37,916 nt of DNA from Bryobacterales bacterium. Its GTDB lineage: Bacteria > Acidobacteriota > Terriglobia > Bryobacterales > UBA6623. The position numbers and the translations under genes are program-made. The notes below the pieces were generated by a model that did not search any database, was not told where the DNA came from, and was given only the letters and a program-made list of their open reading frames with translations. Within the stretch, counting starts at the first letter, position 1. Every line of letters begins with the position of its first letter. Where the stretch lies: positions 1-37,916 of the forward strand of contig JAPPMC010000312.1 of the NCBI GenBank assembly GCA_028819235.1. The letters are read 5' to 3'. Positions 1-8,461 of this stretch are shown in pieces.

Positions 1-183
1 CGGGCCCTCTCCCGTCGCCCCCACCGCCAGCAGGCATGCTTTCCACCATAAAAGGCGATTGCCGCAGTAGTTGCGGAAGCCGAGATAGTGGTGGGTGCGC
101 ATCAAGGCGTCGAAGCGCGGCTCCTCGTCGGGTCGCACGGACCGCACCTGAACCTCGCGCAGTGGGATCGGGCTGTGCTCCAC
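1..183 (-). pseudogene. DUF4338 / DruA-like N-terminal fragment (cut by window edge)
   Basis: Reading the minus strand from a GTG at 183 to the window edge gives 61 open codons. They include PIPLREVQVRSVRPDEEPRF followed by DALMRTHHYLGFRNYCG. The 'LM-x3-HHYLG-[FY]-R' signature is what I recognise from the start of DUF4338 proteins, the family that includes DruA of the Druantia anti-phage system. Many solitary members sit in transposon-like settings instead. After the signature the expected hydrophobic 'R-W-L-A-L-L-G' stretch is only loosely matched, so the copy may already be frameshifted. A TGA lies a short distance upstream in the same frame. No other Druantia gene and no transposase is visible beside it. 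Whether it is an intact gene cut by the edge or a relic cannot be decided here. The family call rests on pattern recognition alone. Confidence 0.5.
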
Positions 184-1566
184 TCCCTCTCTAATAGCAA
201 AACCGAGGCCCTCTTGTCCACCCCTCTCTCAACCGTCGCTCAGACATCGCCCGATCCATTTAACATTGAAAGCCCCTGGTCCGGCACCGGATGCGGTCTA
301 ATCGAGCGCCTGAGCCCCGCAGCCACCTGTCAGGCGTACGGATGTCGGTCACTCCCAAGGTGCGCGTCGGGGGCGGAGTCCGGTACAGCGACTTGGCGGA
401 CGTCTGAGCGCGGAGCCACGGGCCACGAGCACTCGGTCGGCCCCGACGCGGGCAATCCGCCAGATGAAGCAGGACATTCCAGGCGAGCTGAGAGTCACCG
501 GCTGTCCTAGCCGTCAACGGGATCCAACGGCCGTCGGGGCCCCGCGGCCCCGCACCCGAAGCGCAGTTGAGGCCCGGCCAAGCGCTAGTGGCCGGCTTGG
601 GAGGCATCCGACATCGAGCGCCACCACCCGCAGTGCCCTACATCCTTTCCGGGCTCAGACGGTCACTGCGTGCCCGCTGACCCGCTTCGGTCAAAAGTCG
701 CGGCCGACCTGCCCGCAAGCCTTCAAGTGAATTCCCGCGGAATGCGCGACGAGGTGGTGCAGGGCAACGTGTTCGCCTGCCCCGAACCGCAGAGTCCCAG
801 CGCGACGCCTCCCTGAACGCACTCTTGGCTCGCGACCACGGCCTCGTGTGAAGCGGAGAATCGTGACCGCTGGGACGCGCCGCAGGGACAGAGAGCCATC
901 AGTGCGGAGGCAATGTTGGAGGATGGAGGAGCTTGAGCCCAAAGGGGGGGCTGGGGTTGCCCCGCGAGCGCCAATCCGCCTCGCTTCGCGGAAGCGGGAC
1001 CGCTTGGAGTGCGGACCTCGCCACCAGGAACGACTGTTAGTGGAAGTCGGCACGGTGTGCCAAGACCGTCACAGGCCAGGAGCAGGGTCGTCGCTACACT
1101 GATGCGCCAACTACCCGAGAGGCAAGTTGCGACCGTCGAGACCCAATTGGAAGGGACCAGTCAGCGGCGGCCATCCGCGATCTGCCTGCATTCTGAACAT
1201 CCTGCCGTCAAGGCCATTGGCTACGAGTGGGACAGACGACGAACCACGTTCTTGTGGCGGTGCAGCAGGAACGTCGGGGGATCACCGCCACCGACCGGTT
1301 ACGTCAGAAGCGAGCTGGGCGTCGACAGGCGCACGAAGACCGCCGACACTCGCGGACAGCCGCCAATCGGTCAACTTGAAGACAAGCCCCTGACGAGCAG
1401 CAGTCTGCGCACATTCTCCGAGGCACACGTCCGAGGGTCTGGTATCCTAACGGCAACGGTCTTCCAGCCGCGATACATAGGAATCCTAGGGTTTTGGTGT
1501 GGAACTGCCGTGGCGAGCCATACGTCACGACAGATTCGGCTGGTGGAAAGGATGATTCTTCGGTGT
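184..1566. other. Gene-poor region, no recognisable gene
   Basis: About 1.4 kb holds only short, mutually overlapping open frames on both strands. Their translations are rich in Arg, Ser, Pro and Gly, as expected from random high-GC sequence. None has a recognisable motif, a convincing ribosome-binding site or a plausible hydrophobic core. The longest (1009-1602, plus strand) was examined and not accepted as a gene. Given the DUF4338 fragment next to it, this may be eroded mobile or defence DNA, but no specific ancestor could be recognised. Confidence 0.5.
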
Positions 1567-1627
1567 CCGGGCCCTGCCCCGGCGTTTCTGTTCGCGGCTT
1601 GAGCGAACGGTGCCGGGGCTGGCCCGG
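1567..1627 (+). promoter_or_regulatory. Large nested stem-loop upstream of the gene at 1654
   Basis: The outer arms are 1567-1583 (CCGGGCCCTGCCCCGGC) and 1612-1627 (GCCGGGGCTGGCCCGG). They pair over about 15 positions with a single interruption. Inside them a second perfect inverted repeat, GTTCGC at 1590-1595 and GCGAAC at 1603-1608, closes a 7-nt loop. The element ends 26 nt before the ATG at 1654. There is no T-tract after it, so it is not a standard intrinsic terminator. It could be a leader structure or attenuator, a small structured RNA, or a protein-binding site. The pairing is seen directly; the function is unknown. Confidence 0.5.
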
Positions 1628-1653
1628 CTCAGACTTGACGCGGGTTTTGGAAT

Positions 1654-3057
1654 ATGCAACAAGAACGGACTAGCTACCGCCGGGGGCCGAGGCCCACCTT
1701 AAGCCGTGACGCGGGCCGGGGCCGCCCGACGCTTAGGACTCGAGAGGTGTTCCGCATCGCCGCGACGTTGGACCGGGCTTCGGTGGCTCGCGAGATCATT
1801 CTCGAGTGGCTTGAGCACCACGCCAAGACGGACCTTCCAGAGCCATCCTGGAACGGCGAGACCTTCCATCACACATCCGGCAACTGCACCTTCGCTGCGA
1901 TCCGCGCGACGACGCCACAGACTGACCTATGGGGCATCCGCTTTATCGAGAAGGAGGCGGATGAAGCGGAGCGCGAGTGGACAACCGAGGTAGTGCTGCG
2001 GGAGCGGGAGGGCCACGAAGCGGACTTCAGCCTGCGCAAGCTAGCAAAGTCCCACGAATCCAAGCTGCGTGTCAGCCCCACCGCCCCTCCATTCGTCGAA
2101 CACGTCGCGAAGGAATGCGCCATGGAGCAAGGGGCCGCCAAGCTGGAGAAGGACCCATGGGTCGTTGAATCGGAGTTCGACGCCGCTAGCCTCACGGAGT
2201 TCTTGGTGGACCCAGACCGGCAGACACCCGCATTCGTCCTGACGGTTCCAGAAGACGCCGAAGACCCAAACGAGCCATTGCTCGACGCCGCTTCGCTCGC
2301 TTCGGACACGCTGGGTCTCGCAAAGGTGATCGTCTTGCCGGCCGAGTACACCTGGAAGCTGACTAACCGATTCGGCAAGCGGCTGTCGGTGTATCGCGGG
2401 GCCATGCGCGTCTACCTGACAGGCTTCAACGAGCGCTCCGATCCCGAAGGGGGTAACGACCTATTCATGCCGCACCGCATGGAGACCCAAGAATCGGCGG
2501 CCAAGCTCATATCACTGCTACGGTGGATAGCCGCACGCGAGAGCCTACGCGGCTTTCGGCTGGGGCAGGACATGCTGTCCTTCCTCTCCGTCCTGCTGCC
2601 CTCAATCGACCTAGAGACCGCCGCGCTGCGGGACGAGGGCGCCGGGGCGGAAGACCAGCTGAACGCTGCTATCCGGCACAATGCGCTGCTCAAGGCGGAA
2701 CTACTGCAGTCGCTGCACATGCAGCAATCGCAAGCCTTGGAGGCTCAAGCGCTCGAATCCCGCCTTAGGGATGCCGAGTCAAAGCTCCGGCGTTCGTTCA
2801 GGCCACGTCCCATGGACCGGGGCCGCCGCCCCCCGTATGGCGGCCGCCCTCAATACGACCGCAGGGGCCCGGCCTACGACACCCGCAGACGAGGCCCGGC
2901 CGAGGGGAGGGGTCGACGCTTCGACGATCGGGGTAGGCCCCCCTATGGAGAGCGCCAACAACGGCGGCCCTACGGTAGGGAGCGCGAGCGCCCATTCGAC
3001 CGCGGCGGGCAGAGATCTTGGGGACGTCGCCGCGACGATCGGGAATTCGACTCCTGA
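1654..3057 (+). CDS. Unknown protein with Arg/Gly/Tyr/Pro-rich disordered tail
   Basis: A 467-residue protein that I cannot assign to a named family. Residues ~1-330 look globular, with alternating beta-like and helical segments. These include an acidic stretch and the motif AKVIVLPAEYTWKLTNRFGK followed by a 'GAMRVYLTGF' strand. Residues ~330-378 are helical, rich in Ala, Glu, Leu and Gln, and probably coiled coil. From ~379 to the end an 89-residue tail contains 30 Arg and no Lys. It carries repeated RPPYG, RRPYG, RGRR and DRG units, like the RGG/RG-type tails of RNA-binding or condensate-forming proteins. There is no signal peptide or membrane segment, so it is probably cytoplasmic. The ATG at 1654 has only a weak ribosome-binding site, and a GTG about 30 codons in is an alternative. 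A large stem-loop precedes it; the SDR gene follows after 31 nt on the same strand. Coding status is well supported by length and composition; function is unknown. Confidence 0.8.
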   Translation: MQQERTSYRRGPRPTLSRDAGRGRPTLRTREVFRIAATLDRASVAREIILEWLEHHAKTDLPEPSWNGETFHHTSGNCTFAAIRATTPQTDLWGIRFIEKEADEAEREWTTEVVLREREGHEADFSLRKLAKSHESKLRVSPTAPPFVEHVAKECAMEQGAAKLEKDPWVVESEFDAASLTEFLVDPDRQTPAFVLTVPEDAEDPNEPLLDAASLASDTLGLAKVIVLPAEYTWKLTNRFGKRLSVYRGAMRVYLTGFNERSDPEGGNDLFMPHRMETQESAAKLISLLRWIAARESLRGFRLGQDMLSFLSVLLPSIDLETAALRDEGAGAEDQLNAAIRHNALLKAELLQSLHMQQSQALEAQALESRLRDAESKLRRSFRPRPMDRGRRPPYGGRPQYDRRGPAYDTRRRGPAEGRGRRFDDRGRPPYGERQQRRPYGRERERPFDRGGQRSWGRRRDDREFDS

Positions 3058-3088
3058 GCCCTGTCGCGGCTAAGGCAGGACTTCGACC

Positions 3089-3865
3089 ATGGACCTGAAG
3101 GGGAAGGTTGCCCTGGTCACGGGCGGTTCACGGGGAATCGGGCGCGCCATCTGCGAGCAGCTGGCGCGTCAGGGTTCCGACGTCGCCGTCAATTTCGCAA
3201 GCCGGGCCCAAGCCGCCAAAGAGACTGTCGCCGCGGTGAGGACCCTTGGCAGGCGGTCCGCGGCGGTCCGCGCGGATGTCGGAAGCCGCGAGCAAGTCCG
3301 ACGCATGGCCGCAGAAGTACGCTGCTCGCTGGGTCCGCCGGACATTCTGATCAACAACGCGGGCATCCTGCACATGGGCACGCTGCTCGACTACGAGGAC
3401 GCCGACTTCGAGACCATGTGGCGGACCAACGTCAAGGGCGTGCTCCATTGCTCGCGAGCAATGGCACCACGGATGATCGACGCGGGATGGGGCCGCATCG
3501 TGAACATCGCATCCAATGCCGCAATCGGCACGGCCATGCCCGGCACCACACTCTACGCGGTGACCAAAGGCGCCGTGCTGACACTGACAAAGCGCATGGC
3601 ATTCGAGCTGTCGCCGCACGGAATCGCGGTGAACGCAGTACTGCCGGGTTTCACGAAGACGGAAATGGTCCTCGGCGGAAAGTCGGACGATGAAGTCCAA
3701 AGCCTGCTTGAATCCGTGGCTGCCAAGTCGCTCGTCGGTCGCACCGGGGATCCCGAGGACATTGCGGCTGTGGTCGGCTTTCTTTGCTCCCCTTCAAGCG
3801 CCTTCATGACCGGCCAGTTCCTGATGGCCGATGGGGGCAGGCAAGACTACCTGACCCACGTGTGA
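3089..3865 (+). CDS. SDR-family oxidoreductase, FabG-like (3-oxoacyl-ACP reductase type)
   Basis: A 258-residue classical short-chain dehydrogenase/reductase of normal family length. The Rossmann glycine motif TGGSRGIG is at 11-18, and NNAG begins at 89. The catalytic tetrad is visible as N114, S142, Y156 and K160 (YAVTK). The C-terminal 'FLCSPSSAFMTGQFLMADGG' is typical of the FabG branch, which reduces a keto group with NAD(P)H. FabG-like SDRs are numerous and many are not fatty-acid enzymes. With no other fatty-acid genes nearby the substrate stays open. An AGGA lies about 9 nt before the ATG. The gene follows the unknown protein by 31 nt and converges on the sulfatase, with only 28 nt between their ends. 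Confidence 0.92.
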   Translation: MDLKGKVALVTGGSRGIGRAICEQLARQGSDVAVNFASRAQAAKETVAAVRTLGRRSAAVRADVGSREQVRRMAAEVRCSLGPPDILINNAGILHMGTLLDYEDADFETMWRTNVKGVLHCSRAMAPRMIDAGWGRIVNIASNAAIGTAMPGTTLYAVTKGAVLTLTKRMAFELSPHGIAVNAVLPGFTKTEMVLGGKSDDEVQSLLESVAAKSLVGRTGDPEDIAAVVGFLCSPSSAFMTGQFLMADGGRQDYLTHV

Positions 3866-3893
3866 GGCGGCGGCGTCCGCGCGTGGCGGTGCG

Positions 3894-5294
3894 CTACGAG
3901 CGGTCAGTGCGGTAAGGGTAACGGTCTTGCGCCTGCTTGAGGTAGGCCAGAACCTCGCCGTCCAGGTCCGACATGAGCCCTGCGCGGGCAGCATCGTCGG
4001 CCAGATTGGCCAGCTGGTAGGGATCGTCGCGGTTGTCGTAAAGGCACCAGCGCCCGGTCTCGCCGCAGGCGTACGTGTGGCGCGACGTGCGGATTCCCCT
4101 GAAGATTGGCGAGGTGTGGTTCATGCCTCCGCTGGCGTTCGACTTCGATACGTGCATCAGGAACTGGTGCTCCGGCCCGCGGACATGCTCTCCACGAACG
4201 GCGCCCGAAAGATCCCGACCCACACACGTGTCAGGTACCGGGATTCCAGCTAGCCCGCACAGGGTTGGGTAGATGTCGATCGTGCCCAGTAGCACGTCCG
4301 ACTGGAGTCCCTGAACGGCCCCCGGAGCCGTGACCAGGAATGGCACACGGCACGACTCCTCATGCGGCAGGCGCTTGCCGGTGCGGTTGTGCGCACCGAG
4401 CATTTCCCCGTGGTCCGAGGTATAGACCACAATAGTGTCGTCGGTCAGCCCCGTCCGGTCCAGGCACTCCGCAAGGCGCCGCATTTCCCGGTCCACGCCT
4501 TCGATGTGTGCGTCGTAGCCGGCGAGATCCGAGCGTACGCTGCGCCCCCTGCCCCCGATGCCGCGGGTCACCCTCTCGACGGAATTTGGCCGCAACTGAA
4601 GGTCCGAGGGCGGATAGTTTCGCAGCAGCTCCGGCGGGGCATCCCCAAACGGCGGATGGGGAGGATTGAGGGAGAGCACCAGCATCCACGGCCTGTCCCG
4701 GTTGCGTTCGATGAAGTCGATCGCGTCGTCCGTCATCAGCGTGGCGTTGTAGCCGGCCGGGACCACCTCGCGCCCGGTGAGTCGGTCGTACGTGTGGGAG
4801 GTGTCAAAGTGAGGATTGGTGTTGTACCAGGCCCTCCACTCGGTGAACCCGTGGCGTGCCTCTCCGGGCGGCTTGAGCGCGTGGCCCTCCGCCCCGCGGG
4901 CGTCCAGGTGCCACTTGCCGACGTAGCCGGTGTGGTAGCCGGCGTCGTGGAACGCCTCCCCGAGACTGTACTCGCTTCGGCGCAGGGGATAGGAGTTGTC
5001 GATCACCCCAGTCTGGAAGGGCCAGCGACCTGTCATCAGAATGCCCCGATAAGGCGAGCAGACCGGATAGTTCGAGATGCACTGCTTGAAGGTCACGCCC
5101 CTGGCGGCCATCCGCTCTAGCGCTAGGGCGGACGCGTCGTTGTACGGCTCGCCTGGCATCGAACACGCACGGTGCTGGTCACTGAAGACGAACAGCAGGT
5201 TGGGACGCCGAACCTGCGCGGCGAGAGGACGGGCTGCGCTGGCGATTGCGAGGCCTTGCAAGACCTCCCGGCGCGTGGGCTGCTGCGGTATCAT
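3894..5294 (-). CDS. Sulfatase, S1 family, Tat-exported
   Basis: A 466-residue alkaline-phosphatase-superfamily sulfatase, hydrolysing sulfate esters of an unknown, possibly carbohydrate, substrate. The N-terminus has a twin-arginine signal (TRREVLQG, then an Ala-rich hydrophobic stretch). The mature part starts PNLLFVFSDQHR, with D39 as a metal ligand. The Cys modified to formylglycine is C79 in CSPYR, fitting C-x-P-x-R. Downstream are GKWHLD, the metal-site YTSDHGEMLGAH and a conserved Lys in GKRLPHEES. It is about average in length. The start lies in a short divergent region with recO. No formylglycine-generating enzyme or anSME is in the window, so maturation depends on genes elsewhere. 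A second sulfatase lies at 34099-35478, from a clearly different subgroup (CSPSR, Sec-type leader). Confidence 0.93.
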   Translation of the reverse strand: MIPQQPTRREVLQGLAIASAARPLAAQVRRPNLLFVFSDQHRACSMPGEPYNDASALALERMAARGVTFKQCISNYPVCSPYRGILMTGRWPFQTGVIDNSYPLRRSEYSLGEAFHDAGYHTGYVGKWHLDARGAEGHALKPPGEARHGFTEWRAWYNTNPHFDTSHTYDRLTGREVVPAGYNATLMTDDAIDFIERNRDRPWMLVLSLNPPHPPFGDAPPELLRNYPPSDLQLRPNSVERVTRGIGGRGRSVRSDLAGYDAHIEGVDREMRRLAECLDRTGLTDDTIVVYTSDHGEMLGAHNRTGKRLPHEESCRVPFLVTAPGAVQGLQSDVLLGTIDIYPTLCGLAGIPVPDTCVGRDLSGAVRGEHVRGPEHQFLMHVSKSNASGGMNHTSPIFRGIRTSRHTYACGETGRWCLYDNRDDPYQLANLADDAARAGLMSDLDGEVLAYLKQAQDRYPYRTDRS

Positions 5295-5369
5295 GGCGCC
5301 GGTATTCTAGCAGCGCCAATACCGCAGCAGCGGTACGGGCGCACGCCTGCGCCGCCGAGCCGGCCCTCC

Positions 5370-6158
5370 ATGCGAGTCAGGAGCAGCGAGGCACTGGTAT
5401 TGCGCACGTACGCGTACCGCGAAGCCGATCTGATCGTAGTCTTCCTGACTCGCGACCGCGGGAAGCTGCGCGGGGTGGCGAAGGGTGTGCGCCGGCCGAA
5501 GAGCAAGTATGGCGTGTCTCTGGAGCGCCTCGCCCTCTCACGAGTCTATTACCGGCACAAGGAGTTCGCCAGCCTGGTGACCGTCCAGCAGGCGGAGCTG
5601 GCGGGGCCTTGGAACCTCTGGCGCGCATCCTACCCCACCGCCATCCTGCTGGACCTGATCGCCGAGGCCGCCGACCAGCTCCTTCCGGAGAAAGATGCCG
5701 ACGAGCGCTTCTTCCGACTGCTCCGCCTGATCGTCGGCGAGTTCTGCAAAGGCATCGACGAGGGCGATCCCGGACACGTCACTCCCGCTTGGGCAACCCG
5801 TGCTCTCGTCTATTTCCTGCTCTGGTCGGCCAAGCTGGGAGGATGGTTGCCGCCGTTCGATCGCTGCGCGGAATCCGACCAGCGATTCTCGGCGGACGAG
5901 ACCGTCTATTTTGAGATGCAGCGCGACGGTCTCTTCAGCGCCGCAGTCCGGAGGGCGGGGTCGACGGCCCTGCCTCCATCGTCGCGCAGCCTAGCGACGG
6001 CCATGCTCAGGAATGTTCCTGCCGGGCTCGATCCGGTCCTATGTGAGCCCTCGGTCATGCATCCGCTGCAGCAGTACCTGCTCCGGCTCTTGGCCATGCA
6101 GCTTGAAGCGGAGTTACGCTGCCTGCGTGCGTTCCGGGACTTGCCGCCCAACCCTTGA
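5370..6158 (+). CDS. recO: DNA repair protein RecO
   Basis: A 262-residue RecO, which works with RecR (and RecF) to load RecA on SSB-coated single-stranded DNA and to anneal strands. The N-terminal OB-fold shows the family pattern EALVLRTYAYREADLIVVFL followed by 'TRDRGKLRGVAKGVRR'. The helical C-terminal part runs to ~250, and length is typical (~240-260). The four-Cys zinc site of many RecO proteins is absent; only one Cys remains near 'DRCAES'. I chose the ATG at 5370 over an upstream start at 5172. The extra 66 residues would run through the sulfatase promoter and coding region, and family members begin just before 'SEALVL'. It is transcribed divergently from the sulfatase. Confidence 0.93.
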   Translation: MRVRSSEALVLRTYAYREADLIVVFLTRDRGKLRGVAKGVRRPKSKYGVSLERLALSRVYYRHKEFASLVTVQQAELAGPWNLWRASYPTAILLDLIAEAADQLLPEKDADERFFRLLRLIVGEFCKGIDEGDPGHVTPAWATRALVYFLLWSAKLGGWLPPFDRCAESDQRFSADETVYFEMQRDGLFSAAVRRAGSTALPPSSRSLATAMLRNVPAGLDPVLCEPSVMHPLQQYLLRLLAMQLEAELRCLRAFRDLPPNP

Positions 6159-6421
6159 GTGGCCCGGCTCAGAATGCTTCGTACCCCGCCTCGATTCCGC
6201 GTAATGGACGCAGTCTGAGGCAGCCCGTGCACGGGGCCAGCGCAAACGGGTAGACTGCCGCACGGCACTGGGGGTAGGGCCCGACCGTCAAGTGGCTGAT
6301 TAGCTAATTCCAATGCAGTGATGCATGGCGATTGTGGCAGCGCTGTGTTATCGGATTGATTATATATGGATGGCTTGCACGATCCATGCATACCACCTTA
6401 TGTCACACGCAGGATCGATCC
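6159..6421. other. Intergenic AT-rich patch with inverted repeats between convergent genes
   Basis: This gap separates the ends of recO (+) and the PDZ gene (-). It contains the most AT-rich stretch of the window, around 6300-6395. ATGCATGG (6321-6328) pairs with CCATGCAT (6384-6391). A shorter hairpin, ATGGAT (6366-6371) with ATCCAT (6382-6387) around a 10-nt loop, competes for the same bases. Neither has a G/C-rich stem followed by a T-run, so calling it a bidirectional terminator is only a guess. A protein-binding site is equally possible. Confidence 0.3.
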
Positions 6422-7273
6422 TCACTCAGGAATGACGTTAGGCTCGCGACTCCCGAGCAGCAGTGTGGACCGCTGCCGCTCCCGCACGATTCCTATCCGT
6501 ACCGCCGGATCACCCGCCCTGGCCGTAAGCCTGCTTATGTCGCCTGGCCGAGCAACGGGCTCACCGTCCACGGTCACGATGACATCACCTGCCTGCAGCC
6601 CGGCCTTCGCGGCCCGCGAACCTTCGTGGACATGGCGCACCAACACGCCGCTCTCGACGCCGAAGAACTCCGCCAGTTGGCCCTCCAGACCCTCCAAACC
6701 CACTCCCAGACCGGAGTTGCGCGCCGTGATGTGGACGGCGGGGAAGTCAAAGTCGAACGGCCATTCTGCTGCGAGCTGGCGGCGCTGGAGGTTCGACGCT
6801 GCGGACCGGGCCATATCCCGGATCGCCTCAAGATCCCGCGCGAACTCGCCCATCCGCTGCGAAACAGCGCCGGTGCCCGGACGCTCGCCCGTCTCGATGG
6901 TCACCGACTGGCGGCTCCGGTCGCGCGCGATGCCGAGCTCCACGGCCCGACCGGCCAGAGTCTCCCGGACCAGGCGAGCGAAGTGTTCGTGGCCCTGTAT
7001 TCGCTCGTCTCTGTACGTCAGCACGATATCGCCCACAAGAATACCGAAGCGCTGGGCCGGGCTTCCGTCGGCGACACTGCAGATCTCGACGCCATGCGGC
7101 TCCACCAGCCCCACGGACTTCGCCGTGTCCTCGGTCACGTCGATCACCCCGACGCCGATGTAGCTGGCCGGAGCCAACAGCACACCCGCCCGGGGCAGAG
7201 GCCCCGCCACAGCGGTGTCCGCCGCCACCAAGAGGCCTAAGAGCACCGGCAGCGCACACGTGCTAGGTCTCAT
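6422..7273 (-). CDS. Exported tandem-PDZ protein without protease domain
   Basis: A 283-residue protein with a signal peptide (residues ~1-23, ending TAVA). It has two PDZ domains: PDZ1 about 38-120 (IGVGVIDVT..., GILVGDIVLTYRDERIQG) and PDZ2 about 188-275 (GLGVGLEG..., AGLQAGDVIVTVDGEPV). A helical linker of about 60 residues joins them. PDZ pairs of this kind normally follow the trypsin-like domain of HtrA/DegP proteases. No such domain or catalytic triad is present, so it probably binds C-termini or unfolded proteins in the periplasm without cleaving. Its ATG overlaps the stop of the upstream DUF4097-like gene by 4 nt (ATGA), which implies translational coupling. It is the last gene of the sigma/anti-sigma cassette, and a role in sensing envelope damage is an inference from that. 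Confidence 0.85.
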   Translation of the reverse strand: MRPSTCALPVLLGLLVAADTAVAGPLPRAGVLLAPASYIGVGVIDVTEDTAKSVGLVEPHGVEICSVADGSPAQRFGILVGDIVLTYRDERIQGHEHFARLVRETLAGRAVELGIARDRSRQSVTIETGERPGTGAVSQRMGEFARDLEAIRDMARSAASNLQRRQLAAEWPFDFDFPAVHITARNSGLGVGLEGLEGQLAEFFGVESGVLVRHVHEGSRAAKAGLQAGDVIVTVDGEPVARPGDISRLTARAGDPAVRIGIVRERQRSTLLLGSREPNVIPE

Positions 7274-8457
7274 CTGTCCTGCCCCCCTTCTTGCCGCACG
7301 GCAGACGTCACGGCCATCCTCCGAATCTCGATGCGCCCGCGGCCGTTGCGGATTCGCACGAGTGACCCGCCGCCATTGATCATGCCGATAGCTTGGGCGC
7401 CGCCCGGCCCGAGCCGCCCCGGTGTCTGGCGCACCTGAACGGACGGAAAGTCACTGAAGATGCTCCGCAGTCCCCTGTCAAGCGCTATGCTTGCATCCAG
7501 GGTCAGCGCCAGCGATTCCGGCAATGTCAGCACGATGGCGCCGGTCGAGGTGGTCAGTTCAGAATCCTCCAAGGTGGCCCCTTCCTGGATGGCGGCCACG
7601 ATATCGCCGGCGGCGCTGGCGAGCATCAGCCTTCCGATGGCTTGGTCGATCCGGATGTCGCCCGCCCCGGATTCCGCCCGCATCCCATTGCGCGCCTCCC
7701 GGACTTGGATCAGGCCACCGCCAGTGAGCGCCCGCACAATGCCGTCAACCCGGCCGATCTTGATGCCGCCTCCGCCCGTCTCAGCGTGCAGGTCGCCCGC
7801 GACCCGATCCGCGCGGATCGAGCCGAGGCTCGTGATCAGCCGAGCGCTCCCGCCGCTTCGATCCAGCTGAATGCCGCCCCCGGCCGTCTCGCACTGGACG
7901 TGCCCGCCGATCGCGCCCAGCCGCACGTCGCCCCCCGCGGTCACGGCCGTGACCGAACCGCCGACTTGGTCCACGCGAATCGCCCCGCCATTGACGCGCG
8001 CGGTCACTGAACCGGCAATGCTGGAGACGCTAAGTGGCCCGGCCGATGTCTCGACCGAAATCTCGTCGGAGTCAGGCGGAACCTCAACCACCAGGTGGTA
8101 GTGCACCCTGCAGCCGGAGCAGGCCGGGTCGCGGAGCGCAAGCTGGAGTGAGCCGTCCGCCAAAGTCCGGATGGCAATTCCGGAGCGGTCAAAGACTTCC
8201 GGCGCGACGTCTGGGTAGCGACCACCACGGACACGTGTGGTCAGGTGGTAGCGAACCTTGCCGACGGCCGAGCCGCGCACAGTGACGGCGCCCCGAGTGC
8301 GGACCACCACACGTGGCATCGGATCGGCCTCGCCTCTCCATTCTTGGGTCCACCAGTGGCCCTTGGCGGTCTCCTGCAGCGGCTGGCCCGCCAACGCAGC
8401 GGCCACCGCAAGGTGGCCCGCCAATGCGGCGAAGCTTGCTGTCAGGTTGCCCGCCAT
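7270..8457 (-). CDS. DUF4097-like adhesin-type beta-repeat protein
   Basis: A 395-residue protein with a hydrophobic N-terminus (about residues 8-24) consistent with export. From ~125 to ~300 it is built of repeated ~20-residue units of the kind 'V-x-G-x-V-x-A-x-T-x-G-G-x-I-x-V'. Examples are SVTAVTAGGDVRLGAIGG and HAETGGGGIKIGRVDG. This matches the right-handed beta-helix pattern of the DUF4097/putative adhesin family often found beside ECF sigma and anti-sigma genes. Two Cys in 'PACSGC' sit before the repeats. The ATG is 4 nt from the stop of the anti-sigma-like gene, and its own stop overlaps the PDZ gene start. Function is unknown; it is probably surface or periplasmic. Confidence 0.82.
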   Translation of the reverse strand: MAGNLTASFAALAGHLAVAAALAGQPLQETAKGHWWTQEWRGEADPMPRVVVRTRGAVTVRGSAVGKVRYHLTTRVRGGRYPDVAPEVFDRSGIAIRTLADGSLQLALRDPACSGCRVHYHLVVEVPPDSDEISVETSAGPLSVSSIAGSVTARVNGGAIRVDQVGGSVTAVTAGGDVRLGAIGGHVQCETAGGGIQLDRSGGSARLITSLGSIRADRVAGDLHAETGGGGIKIGRVDGIVRALTGGGLIQVREARNGMRAESGAGDIRIDQAIGRLMLASAAGDIVAAIQEGATLEDSELTTSTGAIVLTLPESLALTLDASIALDRGLRSIFSDFPSVQVRQTPGRLGPGGAQAIGMINGGGSLVRIRNGRGRIEIRRMAVTSAVRQEGGQDR

Positions 8458-8461
8458 TGGT

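Noticed and set aside
1009..1602. 197-codon open frame in the gene-poor left region
   Set aside because: The composition is that of random high-GC sequence. There is no motif or ribosome-binding site, and its end overlaps the stem-loop at 1567-1627.
1..1653. Complete Druantia defence system
   Set aside because: Only a short DUF4338-like stretch is visible. No helicase or other Druantia component was found in the adjacent 1.6 kb.
1620..6173. The 14-mer TGGCCCGGCTCAGA occurs at 1620-1633 and 6160-6173
   Set aside because: A few identical 14-mers are expected by chance in a GC-rich 38-kb window, and the flanks do not match.
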